Shown: in pieces, positions 7,049 through 16,294 of the stretch
How positions within the stretch are numbered: position 1 is the first letter of the stretch
Layout of the letters: each line of letters starts with the position of its first letter
Assembly (NCBI RefSeq): GCF_025148285.1
Contig: NZ_CP102268.1
Coordinates: 4,513,575 to 4,577,574, forward strand
DNA from: Marvinbryantia formatexigens DSM 14469
Lineage (GTDB): Bacteria; Bacillota; Clostridia; Lachnospirales; Lachnospiraceae
Reading direction: 5' to 3'
DNA length: 64,000 nucleotides
Notes under the pieces: generated by a model
Seen by the model: only the letters and a program-made list of their open reading frames with translations
Told to the model about the DNA's origin: nothing
The model's database searches: none
Translations under genes and position numbers: made by a program

Positions 7049-10000
7049 CTAAACAGATCCCTCCGATACCTGGCGCCGCCTCCGTGCCTTAAGAAGCAGC
7101 AGAATGAAAATCAGAAACGCGGCGATGGAGACGCCCACACCGATGCGCATTCCCGGCATCCGGTAGCGCAGCTCAATGGTGTGCCCGCCCGGCTCCAGCC
7201 AGATTCCCATGTACATAAGGTTCGCCTTCTCTATTTCCGTCTTCTGCCCGTCCACATAAGCGGTCCAGCCGTTCTGGTACGGGATGGAAAGCACCAGAAG
7301 CTTTTCCTCTTCCAGCGAGATATCTCCCTTCACACAATTTGTCTGTATCTCCACATTTTCCAGCACATTTTCCTTCAGCGCATCCGTGTAGTCCTTCATA
7401 TTGTCCATCGGCTGACAGTAAATCTGAATGTCGTCAAACCGCAGGCTTTTTCCCTCTGTGAAGGTAATCCGGCAGGTACCGTCCGCCTCCTCGTGATAAC
7501 CGAGGTTGAACAGATAGTCCTTCTGCCCCGAATAATAGGGATTTTCCACGCCGTGCAGACTGTAGGTATTGCTGTACTTTCCACATTCGTACTCAAAGGA
7601 GGCGCTGTAGCCGTCTTCATATTGAAGTCCCCGGATATACAGATAGACCTCGGAATTTTCCGTCCCACTGTAATCCAGCGTGAGCGTGGCTTCCTCTCCC
7701 TTTTTATACTGTATCGTAAGCACACCGTCCCCGACGGTCACATTTTCGCAGGTCTCTCCCGTAATCTCCGCCATCTGCCCGGTAATCTGCACGGCGCCGT
7801 CCGCAGACTTTATATCCGCCGTATCTGCAGATTCCGCCTGTGCGGACGCGCTCCTGGCGCCTTTTATGTCCGACATATCTGCAGATTCTGCCTGCGCACC
7901 CGCGTCACTGGCGCCTTTTATGTTCACCGTGTCCGCAGATTCTGCCTGCGCGCCCGCGTCACTGGCGCCTTTTATGTCCGACGTGTCCGCAGATTCTGCC
8001 TGCGTGCCCGCAGCGCTCTCCAGCGACGCCGCCTGCATCAGCACCTCCTGACGCTCCGGCACTTCGTAGGCGAGCAGCTCCTCCTCACTGATTACCGTGT
8101 CGTATGTATAACCGATGGGCAGCGCCATTTCATTTTCAAAGACCTCGTAGGTTTTGCCGTTTTTCTCTGTCTCCAGCACTTTTTTATAGCCGTAGGGCAA
8201 ATCGTACTCCGTCTCCTTATCAAGCGCATAATACTTCACGCACGCCAGCGTATCCAGAAACGTCCTGCCGTCAAAACCCTTCAGGCGCACGCCGCTCCAG
8301 GTGCTCACACCCATCTGCAGATAATAGTCCTGCATGATTCTGCTCGTGGTGCTGGAATACCAGACTGTGCCGTTATAATCCAAAAACTGCGCCGCTCCCT
8401 GAATCTTGCGGTTTACCTTTTTTGTCGCCGCGCGGTAAAACGAATCGTCCTCCACGTCCTCCAGCGCCGCGAGCGGCATTTGCGTGATGCCCTCCACCAC
8501 CGTCCCCGCTTTTGGAAATTCCGAGGCGTAATTCTCCATCCGCGGCGCAAAGGTCTCCAGTCCGTAACACCAGAGAGAAACGACCGTCAGCGCCACCAGA
8601 GCTCCTCCGGCAAGCCGGTCCGTCCCCGGTATCCTCCACCTGCGAAGCCGCCGGCTCTGCAGGCGCTCCTGCTGTGCTTCCATATTTCCGGAAAAAACGC
8701 CTGCTGCATTTCCGAAAAAGCCTGCCGGACCTCCTGAAGAGCCGCCTGCTGCATTTCCGGAAAAGCCCGCCGGACCTCCGGAAGAGCCGCCTGCCGCATT
8801 TTCAGAAGAATCTGCCAGTTCGTCCGCCGGACAAAAAAGCAGCACGACAACCAGCGTCAGCACCAGCACCACCCCGGACACCAGCGCAATATAGCGGTTC
8901 TTTCCATGCGAGAAAAGTACCTCCGCCGCAAACAGCACCAGAAAGGGCAGGGACGCCAGAACCACTATCCGCCGCTCTTTTTTTGTCAGCTCCCGGATAT
9001 CCTTTATCACAAACGCCAGTGCCGCCGACAGCGCAAACGAATAGACGTAGCTCCAGCGGTTGTTAATATTGCTGAAGCCGCTGAACACAAACGCCACCGC
9101 CGGAATCATCAGGAACACCGTTCCCGTGAGCACGGTAGATTTCAGAAGCTTCCTGCCTTTGCGCAGAAACAGCACCACCAGCCCGACATAAATCAGCGGA
9201 ATATAGCCCAGCCGCAGCCAGTTGCCCGGTCCGCGGCCCGCCGTCAGAAAATCACGGAAAAAACTCAGCGGCCACTTCCAGCCGTAAAAGAGGAAGTTTG
9301 CGCTGCTGCCGTAATCCACCGCCTCCGTGCGCCCGCTCGTCAGATAGGAAGCGAAGGAATCTATCAGCGTGCCGTTTCCGATCGCCACGCCCAGCAGATA
9401 GGAGCCGGCAATCATGCCAAGCTTCTTCCAGAATTCCCGGAAGGTGCGGTGCTCCTTATCGTGGAAAAAGCGCAGCAGAAAATACACCGCCGTGGCGAGG
9501 GTATTGATATACAGAAAATAATATCCGCACCAGAGGTGGATCCACACCACCAGCGTGCACAGATACCAGCGCTTATGACGATAAAGCTCCTCCAGCGCCA
9601 GAATGCACAGCGGCAGCATAATCAGCCCGTACAGAAAATGCGCGTGCCGCATACATGCCCACAGCCCGTAGCCGCAGTAAATATAAGAAAAACTGCCGAT
9701 CAATGCCGCCGTCCATCCGTTCCGGAAATAAAACAGAAACACCGACATGGACAGTCCGGCGAAATAAAACCGCAGAAGGAGCACAACGCCGTAGGCAAGC
9801 TCCGCCTGCGACGCGTCAAACAGCAGGAACACCCAGTACAGCGGCTCAAAGTGCAGAGGGATAGTATTTCCCATGCCAAGCGTGAAATCATAGGTGGGGA
9901 TGGAAAAATCCCCCTCCAGGAACCCGGCGAGCACCTCCCGCGTTTTCGTCCCGAAATACGCCGCCCGCGGCACATACTGCGACACCGCGTCGGAATACCA

Positions 10001-10129
10001 GACAAAGCTTCTTCCCTGCAGAATCAGCACCAGAAATACGCCCGCCGTCACCACGGCAAACAGCACGCTGTACAGCAGCCAGTATTTCAGATAATATTTC
10101 GCACCGCGCGGCGCGTGATTATCCAGCAT
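7049..10129 (-). CDS. YfhO-family multipass membrane protein
   Basis: Membrane protein of 1026 residues related to YfhO, a family linked to glycosylation of lipoteichoic acid or other surface glycans through a GT-C-like fold. The first 450 residues hold about 12 TM segments, including the family-typical FVWYSDAVSQYVPRAAYFG loop with its Asp and YDFTLGMGNTIPLHFEP. A final TM helix lies at about 990-1015, after an extracellular domain ending GWTAYVDGQ. Two low-complexity insertions are unusual: a Gly/Ala/Ser repeat near 440-480 and four 18-residue AESAD...DIKGASDAGAQ units near 700-770. It starts 3 bases after the ppk1 stop, which indicates co-transcription with the polyphosphate genes, and it precedes the GT2/ATP-grasp pair. 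Confidence 0.86.
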   Translation of the reverse strand: MLDNHAPRGAKYYLKYWLLYSVLFAVVTAGVFLVLILQGRSFVWYSDAVSQYVPRAAYFGTKTREVLAGFLEGDFSIPTYDFTLGMGNTIPLHFEPLYWVFLLFDASQAELAYGVVLLLRFYFAGLSMSVFLFYFRNGWTAALIGSFSYIYCGYGLWACMRHAHFLYGLIMLPLCILALEELYRHKRWYLCTLVVWIHLWCGYYFLYINTLATAVYFLLRFFHDKEHRTFREFWKKLGMIAGSYLLGVAIGNGTLIDSFASYLTSGRTEAVDYGSSANFLFYGWKWPLSFFRDFLTAGRGPGNWLRLGYIPLIYVGLVVLFLRKGRKLLKSTVLTGTVFLMIPAVAFVFSGFSNINNRWSYVYSFALSAALAFVIKDIRELTKKERRIVVLASLPFLVLFAAEVLFSHGKNRYIALVSGVVLVLTLVVVLLFCPADELADSSENAAGGSSGGPAGFSGNAAGGSSGGPAGFFGNAAGVFSGNMEAQQERLQSRRLRRWRIPGTDRLAGGALVALTVVSLWCYGLETFAPRMENYASEFPKAGTVVEGITQMPLAALEDVEDDSFYRAATKKVNRKIQGAAQFLDYNGTVWYSSTTSRIMQDYYLQMGVSTWSGVRLKGFDGRTFLDTLACVKYYALDKETEYDLPYGYKKVLETEKNGKTYEVFENEMALPIGYTYDTVISEEELLAYEVPERQEVLMQAASLESAAGTQAESADTSDIKGASDAGAQAESADTVNIKGASDAGAQAESADMSDIKGARSASAQAESADTADIKSADGAVQITGQMAEITGETCENVTVGDGVLTIQYKKGEEATLTLDYSGTENSEVYLYIRGLQYEDGYSASFEYECGKYSNTYSLHGVENPYYSGQKDYLFNLGYHEEADGTCRITFTEGKSLRFDDIQIYCQPMDNMKDYTDALKENVLENVEIQTNCVKGDISLEEEKLLVLSIPYQNGWTAYVDGQKTEIEKANLMYMGIWLEPGGHTIELRYRMPGMRIGVGVSIAAFLIFILLLLKARRRRQVSEGSV
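7824..8030 (-). repeat. 54-bp tandem repeat inside the YfhO gene
   Basis: Units begin at 7824, 7878, 7932 and 7986 (the last one partial) and encode an 18-residue AESADxSDIKGASDAGAQ-type motif. All units stay in frame, so copy-number change would alter protein length without truncation. Confidence 0.9.
8700..8810 (-). repeat. 45-bp tandem repeat inside the YfhO gene
   Basis: Units begin at 8700, 8745 and 8790 (partial) and encode Gly/Ala/Ser-rich GNAAGGSSGGPAGF repeats between TM regions. In frame and likely variable. Confidence 0.85.
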
Positions 10130-10132
10130 ACC

Positions 10133-12271
10133 CTATTCCTCCACTGCCGGCTCCGCCGGGATAAAGACGCGGTCGTGCACGGAATCCTCCGGTCTTTTCG
10201 CCCGCTCCACCGCTTCTTTACAGAAATAATCCTGCGCGCACAAAAGTACCTTGCCGCGCTTGTCAATCTTCTCATAGGTGCCGTCCGGCTGCAGGATATG
10301 CGCCTTGACGTTATCCGCAAGCTGAATCTGCAGGATGTGGTACGCTTCCTCCTTAATCTCGTCGTTCTCCAGCGGGAAGAGGATTTCCACACGCTTATCG
10401 AGGTTGCGCGGCATCCAGTCCGCACTGCCCATAAAGATTTCCGGCTGTCCGTTATTGTAAAAATAGAAAATGCGCGCATGCTCCAGGAAATTGCCCACGA
10501 TCGAGCGCACGGTAATATTTTCGCTGACGCCCGGAATGCCCGTCTTCAGACAGCAGATGCCGCGGATGATCAGCTCGATCTTCACACCCGCCGCCGACGC
10601 CTCATAGAGCCGGGCGATGATTTCCTTGTCGCATAAGGAATTCATCTTTGCGATGATGTGCGCCGGTTCACCCGCCAGAGCGTGCTCCGTCTCCCGGCTT
10701 ATCAGCTCCGCAAAGCGATTGCGCAGCCAGATGGGCGCAAGCGCCAGACGGTTCCAGTGTCTCGGCTCCGAATAGCCTGACAGCATATTAAACACCGCTG
10801 TCGCATCCTCCCCGATTGCCTCCGAGCACGTCAGCAGTCCGCAGTCCGTGTAAAGCTTTGCCGTGGAATCGTTGTAATTTCCGGTGCCGAGGTGCACATA
10901 CCGGCGGATGCCGTCCTCCTCCCGGCGCACCACCAGCGTAATCTTGCAGTGCGTTTTCAGACCCACCAGACCATAAATGACATGGCAGCCCGCTTTCTCC
11001 AGCATCTTTGCCCAGACAATGTTGTTTTCCTCATCGAAGCGCGCCTTCAGCTCCACCAGAACGGAAACCTGCTTGCCGTTCTCCGCCGCCTGCGCAAGCG
11101 CCGCGATAATCGGCGAATTGCCGCTGACGCGGTAGAGCGTCTGCTTGATGGCGAGCACATCCGGGTCCTTCGCCGCCTGGCGCACAAAATCCACCACCGG
11201 GTCAAACGTCATATACGGATGATGCAGCAGGATATTGCCCTCGCGGATGGCGGAAAAAATATCGCTGCAGTCCATCAGCGCCGGAACCGGCTGCGGGACA
11301 TACGGCTTATTCTTCAGATGGTCGAAGCCCTCCAGACCATACATCTTCATCAGGAATGTCAGGTCCAGCGGTCCGCTGATGTGGAACACATCGTCCCCCT
11401 TTATGTTAAATTCCTTTTTCAGAATCTTAAGGAGCTGCTTATCCATACCGTCCTCCACCTCCAGACGGATGACCTCGCCCCACTGACGCTTTTTCAGCTG
11501 CCTCTGGATTTCCTTCAGAAGATCCGCCGCCTCGTCCTCATCAATGGTCAAATCGGCGTTGCGCATGATGCGGTAGGGGTGTGCGCAGACAACGTCGTAG
11601 CTTAAAAACAGCTTTCCGATGTTGCGCTCGATGATCTCCTCCAGCAGAATGACAGTGCGCACCCCGCTTTTTCCTCCCGGCAGCTCGATGATGCGCGGAA
11701 GCACAGAAGGCACCTGTACCGTCGCAAACTGCGTGGAAGCCTCCTTCTGCCCCTCCTCCTTCTTAGAGATCAACGCGCCGATATTCAGAGTCTTGTTGCG
11801 GATAAGCGGGAACGGCCGCGAGGAATCCATCGCCATCGGCGTGAGGACCGGATATACATTTTCCTCAAAATAGCGGTCCACATACGCCTTCTGCTCGCGG
11901 TTTAAATCCTCGTGCTTCGTGATGACCTCCAGCCCCTGCTGCTTCAGCGCCGGCAGCAGCGAACGGTTGTAGGTGGAATACTGCAGCGCCACCACCTCCT
12001 GCACGCGCTTTAAGATCACCTCAAGCTGCTCGGAAGCCGTCATCCCAGCGATATCGCGCTTGCTGTAGCCCGCATGTACCATATCCTTCAGGGAAGCGAC
12101 GCGGATCATAAAAAATTCATCGAAATTTGAGGCGGTAATACTCAGGAATTTCAGACGCTCAAAAAGAGGGATGCTTTTATCGCGCGCCTCGCTTAAAACA
12201 CGCTCGTTAAAGCTGATCCAGCTATCCTCCCGGTTCCGGTAATATTCCGGTTTCGTGAAATCCATTTCCAT
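10133..12271 (-). CDS. ppk1: Polyphosphate kinase 1
   Basis: Makes polyphosphate from the gamma-phosphate of ATP, reversibly. The 712 residues match the family length and order: N domain (SWISFNERVLSEA, SNFDEFFMIRVASL), head domain, then two PLD-like catalytic domains. The autophosphorylated histidine sits in LKTHCK near residue 440 and the second conserved histidine in FLEHARIFYF near residue 598, close to the E. coli His435/His592 positions. AGGAGG lies 8 bases before the ATG. It follows the Ppx/GppA gene by 12 bases and precedes the YfhO gene by 3, so synthesis and degradation of polyphosphate are encoded together. Confidence 0.97.
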   Translation of the reverse strand: MEMDFTKPEYYRNREDSWISFNERVLSEARDKSIPLFERLKFLSITASNFDEFFMIRVASLKDMVHAGYSKRDIAGMTASEQLEVILKRVQEVVALQYSTYNRSLLPALKQQGLEVITKHEDLNREQKAYVDRYFEENVYPVLTPMAMDSSRPFPLIRNKTLNIGALISKKEEGQKEASTQFATVQVPSVLPRIIELPGGKSGVRTVILLEEIIERNIGKLFLSYDVVCAHPYRIMRNADLTIDEDEAADLLKEIQRQLKKRQWGEVIRLEVEDGMDKQLLKILKKEFNIKGDDVFHISGPLDLTFLMKMYGLEGFDHLKNKPYVPQPVPALMDCSDIFSAIREGNILLHHPYMTFDPVVDFVRQAAKDPDVLAIKQTLYRVSGNSPIIAALAQAAENGKQVSVLVELKARFDEENNIVWAKMLEKAGCHVIYGLVGLKTHCKITLVVRREEDGIRRYVHLGTGNYNDSTAKLYTDCGLLTCSEAIGEDATAVFNMLSGYSEPRHWNRLALAPIWLRNRFAELISRETEHALAGEPAHIIAKMNSLCDKEIIARLYEASAAGVKIELIIRGICCLKTGIPGVSENITVRSIVGNFLEHARIFYFYNNGQPEIFMGSADWMPRNLDKRVEILFPLENDEIKEEAYHILQIQLADNVKAHILQPDGTYEKIDKRGKVLLCAQDYFCKEAVERAKRPEDSVHDRVFIPAEPAVEE

Positions 12272-12283
12272 TGCAATTCCCTC

Positions 12284-13801
12284 CTACATCGTCTTTTTCT
12301 GCCGGATAACCGGCCGGATATGAAATACCTCTTCAAAATAATCCGCCTTCGGCGGAAACAGTCCCTTCTCCAGCGTGATATCCTCCGTGGTCTCCACGTG
12401 AATCAGGAGCTCCTCCTCCTTCAGGGTAAAACGCACCTGGCTGAATTTCTGCTTGTGGCTGCGGTCCAGGGCGTTCGCCACGCGCAGGATCGCCGTCAGC
12501 TTCATGATAAGCAGATACTCCTTCTCACCCAGCCCCGGCTGCATCATAATATCCCCGTATGTAAAATCAAGCGTATTGTATTTTACCACATTGGCAATCA
12601 CCCGGCGCTCCTTGCTGGACAGTCCGATAATTTCCGTCGCCATGATGATGCTGTAGGAGCACTCCGCCCCGTCGGATAAATTGATATACTTTCCGCAGCT
12701 GTGCAGAATCACCGCAATCTGCAGAAGCAGCCGCTGTCTGGCGTCCAGCCCGGAGAATTTTTTTATCTTATCAAAAATCGGCAGCGCCAGGCTTTCCAGA
12801 TTTTTGATGTGGCTCTTATTGCACTGGTAGCGCTTCGCAATAATCCGCGCCGCGGCAATGATATCGTCGTCAAAATTATGCTCCGCCCTTATAAGCCGGT
12901 TTCTCTGCGCGTAATCATATGCAATGCCGTCGCTCAGGCTAAGCCCCGGCATCCAGATGGTCTGCGCTCCCGTCTCTTCGATCAGACGCTTATAAATGAT
13001 GACAGACGGCAGAATCAGGGAAGCGCTCTCGGACGGAATCCCGTACTGGTGCGCAATCTCCTCCGGGCGCATTTCAATCACCCTCTGGTACATTTCCATG
13101 TACTGCGATGCATCCACGACCGGTCTGCCCAGAAGCTGCAGGATATAATCGCCCGCCACAATCAGATTTTTAATCTCGCGGTCCTTTAAGTACATCTTTT
13201 TAAAGCTGGCAAGCTCGTTGTTGATCAGCTCCTCCGCCATTTCCTCCATGTGCAGGGTCTGGCGCACAAAATCCGCCATTTTTTCACGGATACGCAGATA
13301 TCCCATGCGGATGTTCTGCGTGGTCACCAGCTTGTCATTGTCAAAAAGACTGATCTGGATACTTCCGCCGCTCACATCCACGATTGCCGTTCCGTTCTGG
13401 ATGATTCTGGGAAATTCCTTTTCCCCGAACGCGATGGACTTATAGTCCAGAAAGCGCTGCTCGGAGTTGTCGAGAATCTCCAGGTTAAGCCCCGTCACCC
13501 GCTTCACCTGCTCCAGAACCAGCATACGGTTATCCGCCTCCCGCACGGAGCTGGTCGCGCAGGCGCGGTAGGACGTCACCCTGTAGCCGTTCATGATCCG
13601 CACAAAATCGTTCAGAACGCGGCAGAGCTCCTCCAGCTTCCGGACGCTGATTTTCCCGGTATTAAAGGTGTCTTTTCCAAGCTCCAGGCGGCAGCGCACA
13701 CAGTCGATCTCCTTCATTTCGTGCCGCGCCGGAAACTCAAAGATTTTCATTCCTATCTCGTAGGAACCCACATCGATGGATGCAAACATTTTCACTGCCA
13801 T
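12284..13801 (-). CDS. ppx: Ppx/GppA exopolyphosphatase with HD-like C-terminal domain
   Basis: Predicted to hydrolyse polyphosphate and/or pppGpp. The start at 13801 (MAVKMFASIDVGSYE) is preferred over a longer reading to 13987 because the ASKHA phosphate-1 motif begins there and AAGGAG lies 10 bases upstream. The actin-like part contains ASIDVGSYEIGMKIFE, ATSSVREADN and IVDVSGGSIQIS, and the C-terminal helical part resembles an HD domain. In that part the usual His-Asp pair reads ILHSCGKYI near residue 365, so the aspartate is replaced and metal hydrolase activity there is doubtful. It lies directly before ppk1. Length is 505 residues, as expected for this long subgroup. Confidence 0.92.
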   Translation of the reverse strand: MAVKMFASIDVGSYEIGMKIFEFPARHEMKEIDCVRCRLELGKDTFNTGKISVRKLEELCRVLNDFVRIMNGYRVTSYRACATSSVREADNRMLVLEQVKRVTGLNLEILDNSEQRFLDYKSIAFGEKEFPRIIQNGTAIVDVSGGSIQISLFDNDKLVTTQNIRMGYLRIREKMADFVRQTLHMEEMAEELINNELASFKKMYLKDREIKNLIVAGDYILQLLGRPVVDASQYMEMYQRVIEMRPEEIAHQYGIPSESASLILPSVIIYKRLIEETGAQTIWMPGLSLSDGIAYDYAQRNRLIRAEHNFDDDIIAAARIIAKRYQCNKSHIKNLESLALPIFDKIKKFSGLDARQRLLLQIAVILHSCGKYINLSDGAECSYSIIMATEIIGLSSKERRVIANVVKYNTLDFTYGDIMMQPGLGEKEYLLIMKLTAILRVANALDRSHKQKFSQVRFTLKEEELLIHVETTEDITLEKGLFPPKADYFEEVFHIRPVIRQKKTM

Positions 13802-13838
13802 GTCACATTTTCTCCTTGCTTCTTTGTAATGCAGAAAA

Positions 13839-15152
13839 TCAGCATACCTGTCCGAGCAGATAGTCGATAAACTGCTGCGCCGTTCTGCCGGAAAGCCCGC
13901 CGTGGGACAGCTCCCACTTGTTTGCCTCCTCCAGCAGCTCCTCCTCCGGCATCCGGATGCCGTTTTTCTCCGCCAGTATCCGGACAATATTCTGGAATTC
14001 CTTTTTATCCGGCGCGCAGAAGAAAATCTGGACGCCGAACCGGTTGACCAGCGAGAGCTTTTCCTGCACAGTATCGGAGGAATGCAGGTCGTCCCTGCGC
14101 TCTTCCTTGTCGCTGAATTTTTCCCTTACCAGATGGCGGCGGTTGGACGTCGCGTAGATCAGCACGTTGTCCGGCTTTTTCTCCAGACCGCCCTCGATCA
14201 CCGCCTTCAGATACTTATATTCTATCTCAAAATCCTCAAAAGACAAGTCATCCATGTAAATAATAAACTTATAATTGCGATTTTTTATCTGGGCAATCAC
14301 GTCGTTCAGGTCCTGGAACTGATGCTTGTAGATTTCAATGATGCGCAGCCCCCGCTCGTAATACTGGTTCAGGATGCCCTTGATGCTGGAGGACTTGCCG
14401 GTGCCCGCGTCTCCAAAGAGCAGACAGTTGTTTGCCTTTCGCCCGCTCACAAAAGCTTCCGTGTTCGCGAGCAGCTTTTTCTTCGCAATCTCATAGCCCA
14501 CCAGGTCGTCCAGGCGCACATGGGCGATATTTTTGATTGGCAGGATCTCCACTCCCTCCTCTGTGTGCTCTATCCGGAACGCCTTGTGCAGACCAAGCTT
14601 GCCGACGCCGAAATCGCGGTAAAACTCTACCATATGTTCCATAAATTCATCCACATCCCGCGACTGCTCCAGCGCCACCGTCAGACTGCAGATGCGGTCC
14701 CGGATGCGCCTGTTAAAGGTTTTGCTGCAGCGCTCCGTATTGCGGTAGCGCATCAGATAGCGCATTGCGTATACGCCGGTCTTTTCCTCAATCTCATTTA
14801 AATCAAATGCGTACAGACCGCGGAAAATTTCAAAATCATGCTTCGCGATATCGTTGATGCTGCCCTCCACAGCCCCCACGATCTCACAGGCGGTGCTGAA
14901 CACATTCTCATGATTTACCAGCAGGTAAGTCAGATAGGTGTGCCAGAGGTTTCCCTCAAAGCCATAGCTGCCTGCCATTTCTACCAGAGCGCTGATGCAG
15001 TCATAGTAGGACGCGCGCAGCGTATCCATTCCATACTTCTCTTTGCCGTCATAATCCAGGTTTTCTATTACCCAGACCATATCGTCAAAGATTTTGGCGT
15101 CCTTAAATCTGCGGTATAACAGCAGTTCTTCCACTCTTGTACTTCCGGTCAT
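13839..15152 (-). CDS. DUF815-type AAA ATPase
   Basis: Cytoplasmic ATPase of 437 residues. The C-terminal AAA module shows Walker A CLLFGDAGTGKSS near residue 250, Walker B FIIYMDDLSFEDFE, a sensor-1-like ATSNRRHLV and the arginine-rich KEERRDDLHSSDTVQEKLSL segment. The N-terminal 200 residues are helical and specific to the family. The ATG overlaps the pheA stop as ATGA. Its role is not established; position between pheA and ppx suggests only co-expression. DUF815 proteins are widespread in Clostridia and resemble DnaA/DnaC-like AAA proteins. Confidence 0.85.
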   Translation of the reverse strand: MTGSTRVEELLLYRRFKDAKIFDDMVWVIENLDYDGKEKYGMDTLRASYYDCISALVEMAGSYGFEGNLWHTYLTYLLVNHENVFSTACEIVGAVEGSINDIAKHDFEIFRGLYAFDLNEIEEKTGVYAMRYLMRYRNTERCSKTFNRRIRDRICSLTVALEQSRDVDEFMEHMVEFYRDFGVGKLGLHKAFRIEHTEEGVEILPIKNIAHVRLDDLVGYEIAKKKLLANTEAFVSGRKANNCLLFGDAGTGKSSSIKGILNQYYERGLRIIEIYKHQFQDLNDVIAQIKNRNYKFIIYMDDLSFEDFEIEYKYLKAVIEGGLEKKPDNVLIYATSNRRHLVREKFSDKEERRDDLHSSDTVQEKLSLVNRFGVQIFFCAPDKKEFQNIVRILAEKNGIRMPEEELLEEANKWELSHGGLSGRTAQQFIDYLLGQVC

Positions 15153-16294
15153 ACATTCCCTCCATAATAATTTCCGAGGATTTTCACGTTTGCCGCTTCC
15201 TCCGTAATGCCGCGCAGCGCGTTTTTCACTGCGCTGTCGTTTAAATTGCCCTCCACGTCCACGAAAAACCGGTATTCCCAGTTCCGCTCCGGTATCGGGC
15301 GCGATTCAATCTTACTCATGTTCAGATTGTTGTAAATAAAATGCGATAAGATATTGTACAGCGCCCCGCTCCTGTGCGGCGCTTCAAAGCAGATACTGAT
15401 TTTGTTGGCGTCCTTCTGGAAAATGCGCTGGTTCGAGACGATAATAAACCGCGTGGAATTGCCAGCGCTGGTGCTGATATGCTCTTTTAAGATCTCCAGC
15501 CCGAACACCTCTCCCGCAAAGGCGCTTGCAATCGCCGCCTGCGACGCGTCCTGCTCCTTTGCGACCTTCTTTGCCGCCATCGCCGTATTGTCCACCGCCT
15601 CCTGCTGCCAGTCGCGGTGTCCGTTTAAAAATTCCTCGCACTGCATCAGCCCCTGCTCATGCGAATACACGGTCCGGATACCGGAAAGCTTCGCCCCCGG
15701 CAGTCCCAGAAGCACATGCTCGACGCGGATGATCTGCTCCCCGACAATATAGTCGTCGTATTTCATCAGAAGGTCGTAGATTTCGCTGACGAAACCCGCC
15801 GTGGAATTTTCTATCGGCAGCACGGCGAAATCCGCCATGCCCTCCGCGATTGCCTCCAGCGCATCGCGCCACTTTGCCACCGCAAAGGAGCTGACCTTAT
15901 CCCCGAAATATGCCTTCATCGCCGCCTGGGCGTAGGCGCCCTCCACGCCCTGGAAAACGACGCGGACATTCTCCCGTTCAATCTCTTCCACCTGCGTGAA
16001 CGACAGCCTGCCGATCACGCCCTCGCGCGTGAGAAGCTGGTACTGTCTTTTTCTGCTGATGGACATAATCTGCCGGAACAGCTCCTCAACCGCATGTCCG
16101 TTAAAGGAGCTGTGCGTCATCGCCGTAAGAGTAGCGATCTTGGCGTCCTCCCGCTCCTTGTCAAAGACCTTTTTTCCGGTCTGTATCTTATACTCCGCCA
16201 CCTCCTCGCAGACCGCCATCCTCTTTTCATAGAGTGTGACGATCTGCTGGTCAATCGCGTCTATTTCCTCCCGCAAAGCTGATAAATCTGTCAT
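15149..16294 (-). CDS. pheA: Bifunctional chorismate mutase / prephenate dehydratase
   Basis: Catalyses chorismate to prephenate to phenylpyruvate in phenylalanine synthesis. Domains: AroQ-type chorismate mutase (about 1-90, LREEIDAIDQQIVTLYEKR), prephenate dehydratase (about 108-290, with FQGVEGAYAQAAM, LPIENSTAGFV and the catalytic NSTRFIIV), then a C-terminal ACT domain (about 298-375) with the ESRPIP motif that binds phenylalanine for feedback inhibition. Length 381 is normal for a P-protein. The start overlaps the folBK stop as ATGA and its own stop overlaps the next gene the same way, so it is translationally coupled on both sides. Confidence 0.96.
   Translation of the reverse strand: MTDLSALREEIDAIDQQIVTLYEKRMAVCEEVAEYKIQTGKKVFDKEREDAKIATLTAMTHSSFNGHAVEELFRQIMSISRKRQYQLLTREGVIGRLSFTQVEEIERENVRVVFQGVEGAYAQAAMKAYFGDKVSSFAVAKWRDALEAIAEGMADFAVLPIENSTAGFVSEIYDLLMKYDDYIVGEQIIRVEHVLLGLPGAKLSGIRTVYSHEQGLMQCEEFLNGHRDWQQEAVDNTAMAAKKVAKEQDASQAAIASAFAGEVFGLEILKEHISTSAGNSTRFIIVSNQRIFQKDANKISICFEAPHRSGALYNILSHFIYNNLNMSKIESRPIPERNWEYRFFVDVEGNLNDSAVKNALRGITEEAANVKILGNYYGGNV

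Noticed and set aside
7043..8737. 564-codon open frame on the plus strand, antisense to the YfhO gene
   Set aside because: No ribosome binding site, His/Arg/Leu-rich shadow composition, and the opposite strand encodes a complete YfhO-family protein.
8906..10636. 576-codon plus-strand frame across YfhO and ppk1
   Set aside because: It spans two well-supported minus-strand genes and has basic, repetitive shadow-type translation.
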